64,000 nucleotides of DNA from Haloarcula sp. CBA1127 (GTDB lineage Archaea > Halobacteriota > Halobacteria > Halobacteriales > Haloarculaceae): assembly GCF_001485575.1 (NCBI RefSeq), contig NZ_BCNB01000006.1, forward strand, positions 496,001 to 560,000, read 5' to 3'. The notes under the pieces are model-generated. The model was not told where the DNA came from and did not search any database. It saw nothing but the letters and a program-made list of their open reading frames with translations. Of the stretch, positions 62,899-64,000 are shown piece after piece. The translations under genes and the position numbers were made by a program. The first letter of the stretch is position 1, and every line of letters starts with the position of its first letter.

Positions 62899-63738
62899 AT
62901 GCGCCTTGCTATCGACAGCGGTAAGCTCCTGTACGCACTCGGTGTCCTGTTCGCCGCAACGGCGCTGCTGTATTTCGTCCGCGATGTTGTGTTCGACCTC
63001 TCGATAACGGTGAAAGCGGCGCTGCTGTTGCTGGGCTTTATTGCGCTGTTCGTTGCGGGTGTGGCCCTCGAGCGGGACGTGCTAGATGTCGTCGCCTTCG
63101 CTCTCAGTGGCGTGACCTACGTCGTGTTCGTCGGCTACGTCGTCGTTCGGTATTCGCCGGGCGAGACGGGGACGTTCCTGTTGCTCGCCGCGTCCGCGGG
63201 GCTGTTCGTCGGGCTCGGCTACGCGCTTCGGGCAGGGATTCCGACGCCGTCGCGGCGAACGGCAGCAGCCGCCCTCGGTGGCCTCCTCATCGTGAGCGCC
63301 GTTCTCGTGGGAGCCGACGCGCTCAGCGGCGGGGTGACCTACGATGTGCAGACAAGCGAGTCGGTCACCGTGTCGGTCCCTGAGACAGAGCGAGGAGGTG
63401 GCGGGTACGCACCCGTCAGCAGGCAGATCGGAACGGTTACCGCTTCGAACCCGTCACCGTTCCTGCGGGCACTCAACCCCCCGACCGTCTCAAGCTGTCT
63501 CGTCGGACCTGCCGAGAACCCCCGGGAGGACGTGTGGGTGGATGTAGATAGAGACTGGGACGAAGATACACTCGCCGGGTCGACCACGAAGTCCTACGCA
63601 GTGACGGGCGAGTTCCGACTGGACACGAACCGCACCGGACAGGTAACGTTCGCCATCGAGCGAGGCAGCGACTGCAGCGTCGTTCGGTCCGAACCGACGA
63701 TAGCGATTCAGGTCGACGAAGGCGACTCGTTAGACTGA
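62899..63738 (+). CDS. Membrane protein with extracellular beta-rich C-terminal part
   Basis: The protein has 279 residues. Several hydrophobic helices occupy residues about 8-145 (up to five segments). The rest (about 150-279) is beta-rich and polar with two Cys (SSCLVGP, GSDCSVV), consistent with an outside domain with a disulfide or two. No family is recognised. Its 3' end overlaps the convergent zinc-ribbon gene by nine bases. Function unknown. Confidence 0.72.
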   Translation: MRLAIDSGKLLYALGVLFAATALLYFVRDVVFDLSITVKAALLLLGFIALFVAGVALERDVLDVVAFALSGVTYVVFVGYVVVRYSPGETGTFLLLAASAGLFVGLGYALRAGIPTPSRRTAAAALGGLLIVSAVLVGADALSGGVTYDVQTSESVTVSVPETERGGGGYAPVSRQIGTVTASNPSPFLRALNPPTVSSCLVGPAENPREDVWVDVDRDWDEDTLAGSTTKSYAVTGEFRLDTNRTGQVTFAIERGSDCSVVRSEPTIAIQVDEGDSLD

Positions 63739-64000
63739 TTCCTCTAGTTCTGTGAGACACGACTGACAGTAGCTGGCGTCTTGCATGTTCGGCGTGCCGC
63801 AGGTGTCACAGGTCACGACCGACATCTTTGTTTCAGACAGCAGTGACGCCTCAGCGTCGGTGAGCACGTCGACTGGCCAGTCAGGTCCAGTCGGCGACTG
63901 GTCCTGCATCTCGGCACGCTGGTGGGCCTGCTGGATGAGTTCGTCGTCACGCATCGCTTCGAGGCCGCGCCACAGCCCCAGAAACAGCAACGTCGGCGCG
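63730..64000 (-). CDS. Zinc-ribbon protein, C-terminal part (runs off the right edge)
   Basis: The frame is open to the window's end; the visible 90 codons begin with a hydrophobic stretch (LLFLGLWRGLE) and end with a zinc ribbon (CDTCGTPNMQDASYCQSCLTELE). Haloarchaeal proteins with membrane helices and such a ribbon exist (DUF7575 comes to mind, unverified). The start lies outside. An in-frame TTG at 63990 could start it inside the window but the frame continues upstream. Confidence 0.65.
   Translation of the reverse strand, partial: APTLLFLGLWRGLEAMRDDELIQQAHQRAEMQDQSPTGPDWPVDVLTDAEASLLSETKMSVVTCDTCGTPNMQDASYCQSCLTELEESV

Noticed and set aside
1-64000. CRISPR array or classic insertion sequence
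   Set aside because: No regular spaced direct repeats and no transposase-like frame was seen.

Overview
The window looks like chromosomal DNA of a haloarchaeon, most like Haloarcula or a close relative; the genus is inference. The sequence is visibly GC-rich and its proteins are very acidic. The information-processing genes are archaeal: TFB, MCM, RPA with its partner, Trm1 and family-4 uracil-DNA glycosylase. Tat-type lipoprotein signals are common, and many genes appear leaderless, with a TATA-like box about 25-35 bases before the start codon.

Left third (1-24300). After a partial membrane sensor and a metallo-beta-lactamase-fold enzyme comes a single AT-rich, transglutaminase-like lipoprotein gene, which looks acquired. 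Housekeeping and metabolic genes follow: endonuclease dU/DUF99, RidA, UDG, HisH, an SDR overlapping an acetoacetate-decarboxylase-like gene, a SWIM zinc-finger protein, a 7TM histidine kinase, trm1, a MATE transporter, a BrkB-like protein overlapping a PAP2 phosphatase, and divergent glnA and lrp. A TetR-MATE operon with a visible operator, a Rieske protein, an FMN reductase and a glutamate-cysteine-ligase-like protein complete this part. Several inverted repeats and GC-rich hairpins sit between these genes.

Middle (23800-45500). A gene block combines tfb, a MinD-like ATPase and four uncharacterised haloarchaeal proteins. It is followed by a small protein gene and mcm, whose Walker A motif is split by a 477-residue intein carrying both LAGLIDADG motifs and a Cro/XRE-like helix-turn-helix. 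Next is a BMP-family binding lipoprotein translationally coupled to a methyl-accepting transducer, which suggests a chemoreceptor pair. Then come tRNA-Pro, an SLC13/TrkA-C transporter, a zinc-ribbon microprotein, a 729-residue acidic protein with a duplicated terminal domain, a Ski2-like helicase, a cupin, a CBS site-2 protease and a phosphoribosyltransferase.

Right part (45500-64000). An HNH protein, tRNA-His, a ribbon-helix-helix coiled-coil protein, a VOC protein, the rpa-rpap pair, a sugar-nucleotidyltransferase, an SDR lacking its catalytic Tyr/Lys, a TRAM protein, a gluzincin-like secreted protein and a truncated haemoglobin come first. Next is an accessory island (about 54720-59540): a phiH-repressor-like regulator, an AT-rich block (P-loop ATPase, Tat lipoprotein, HTH-membrane protein plus a tiny membrane protein), and a truncated ATPase gene. 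The island ends beside an intron-containing tRNA-Arg whose 3' end is partly duplicated exactly 150 bp away, a typical scar of tRNA-targeted integration. The window closes with DUF373, PsiE-like, radical SAM and membrane-protein genes.
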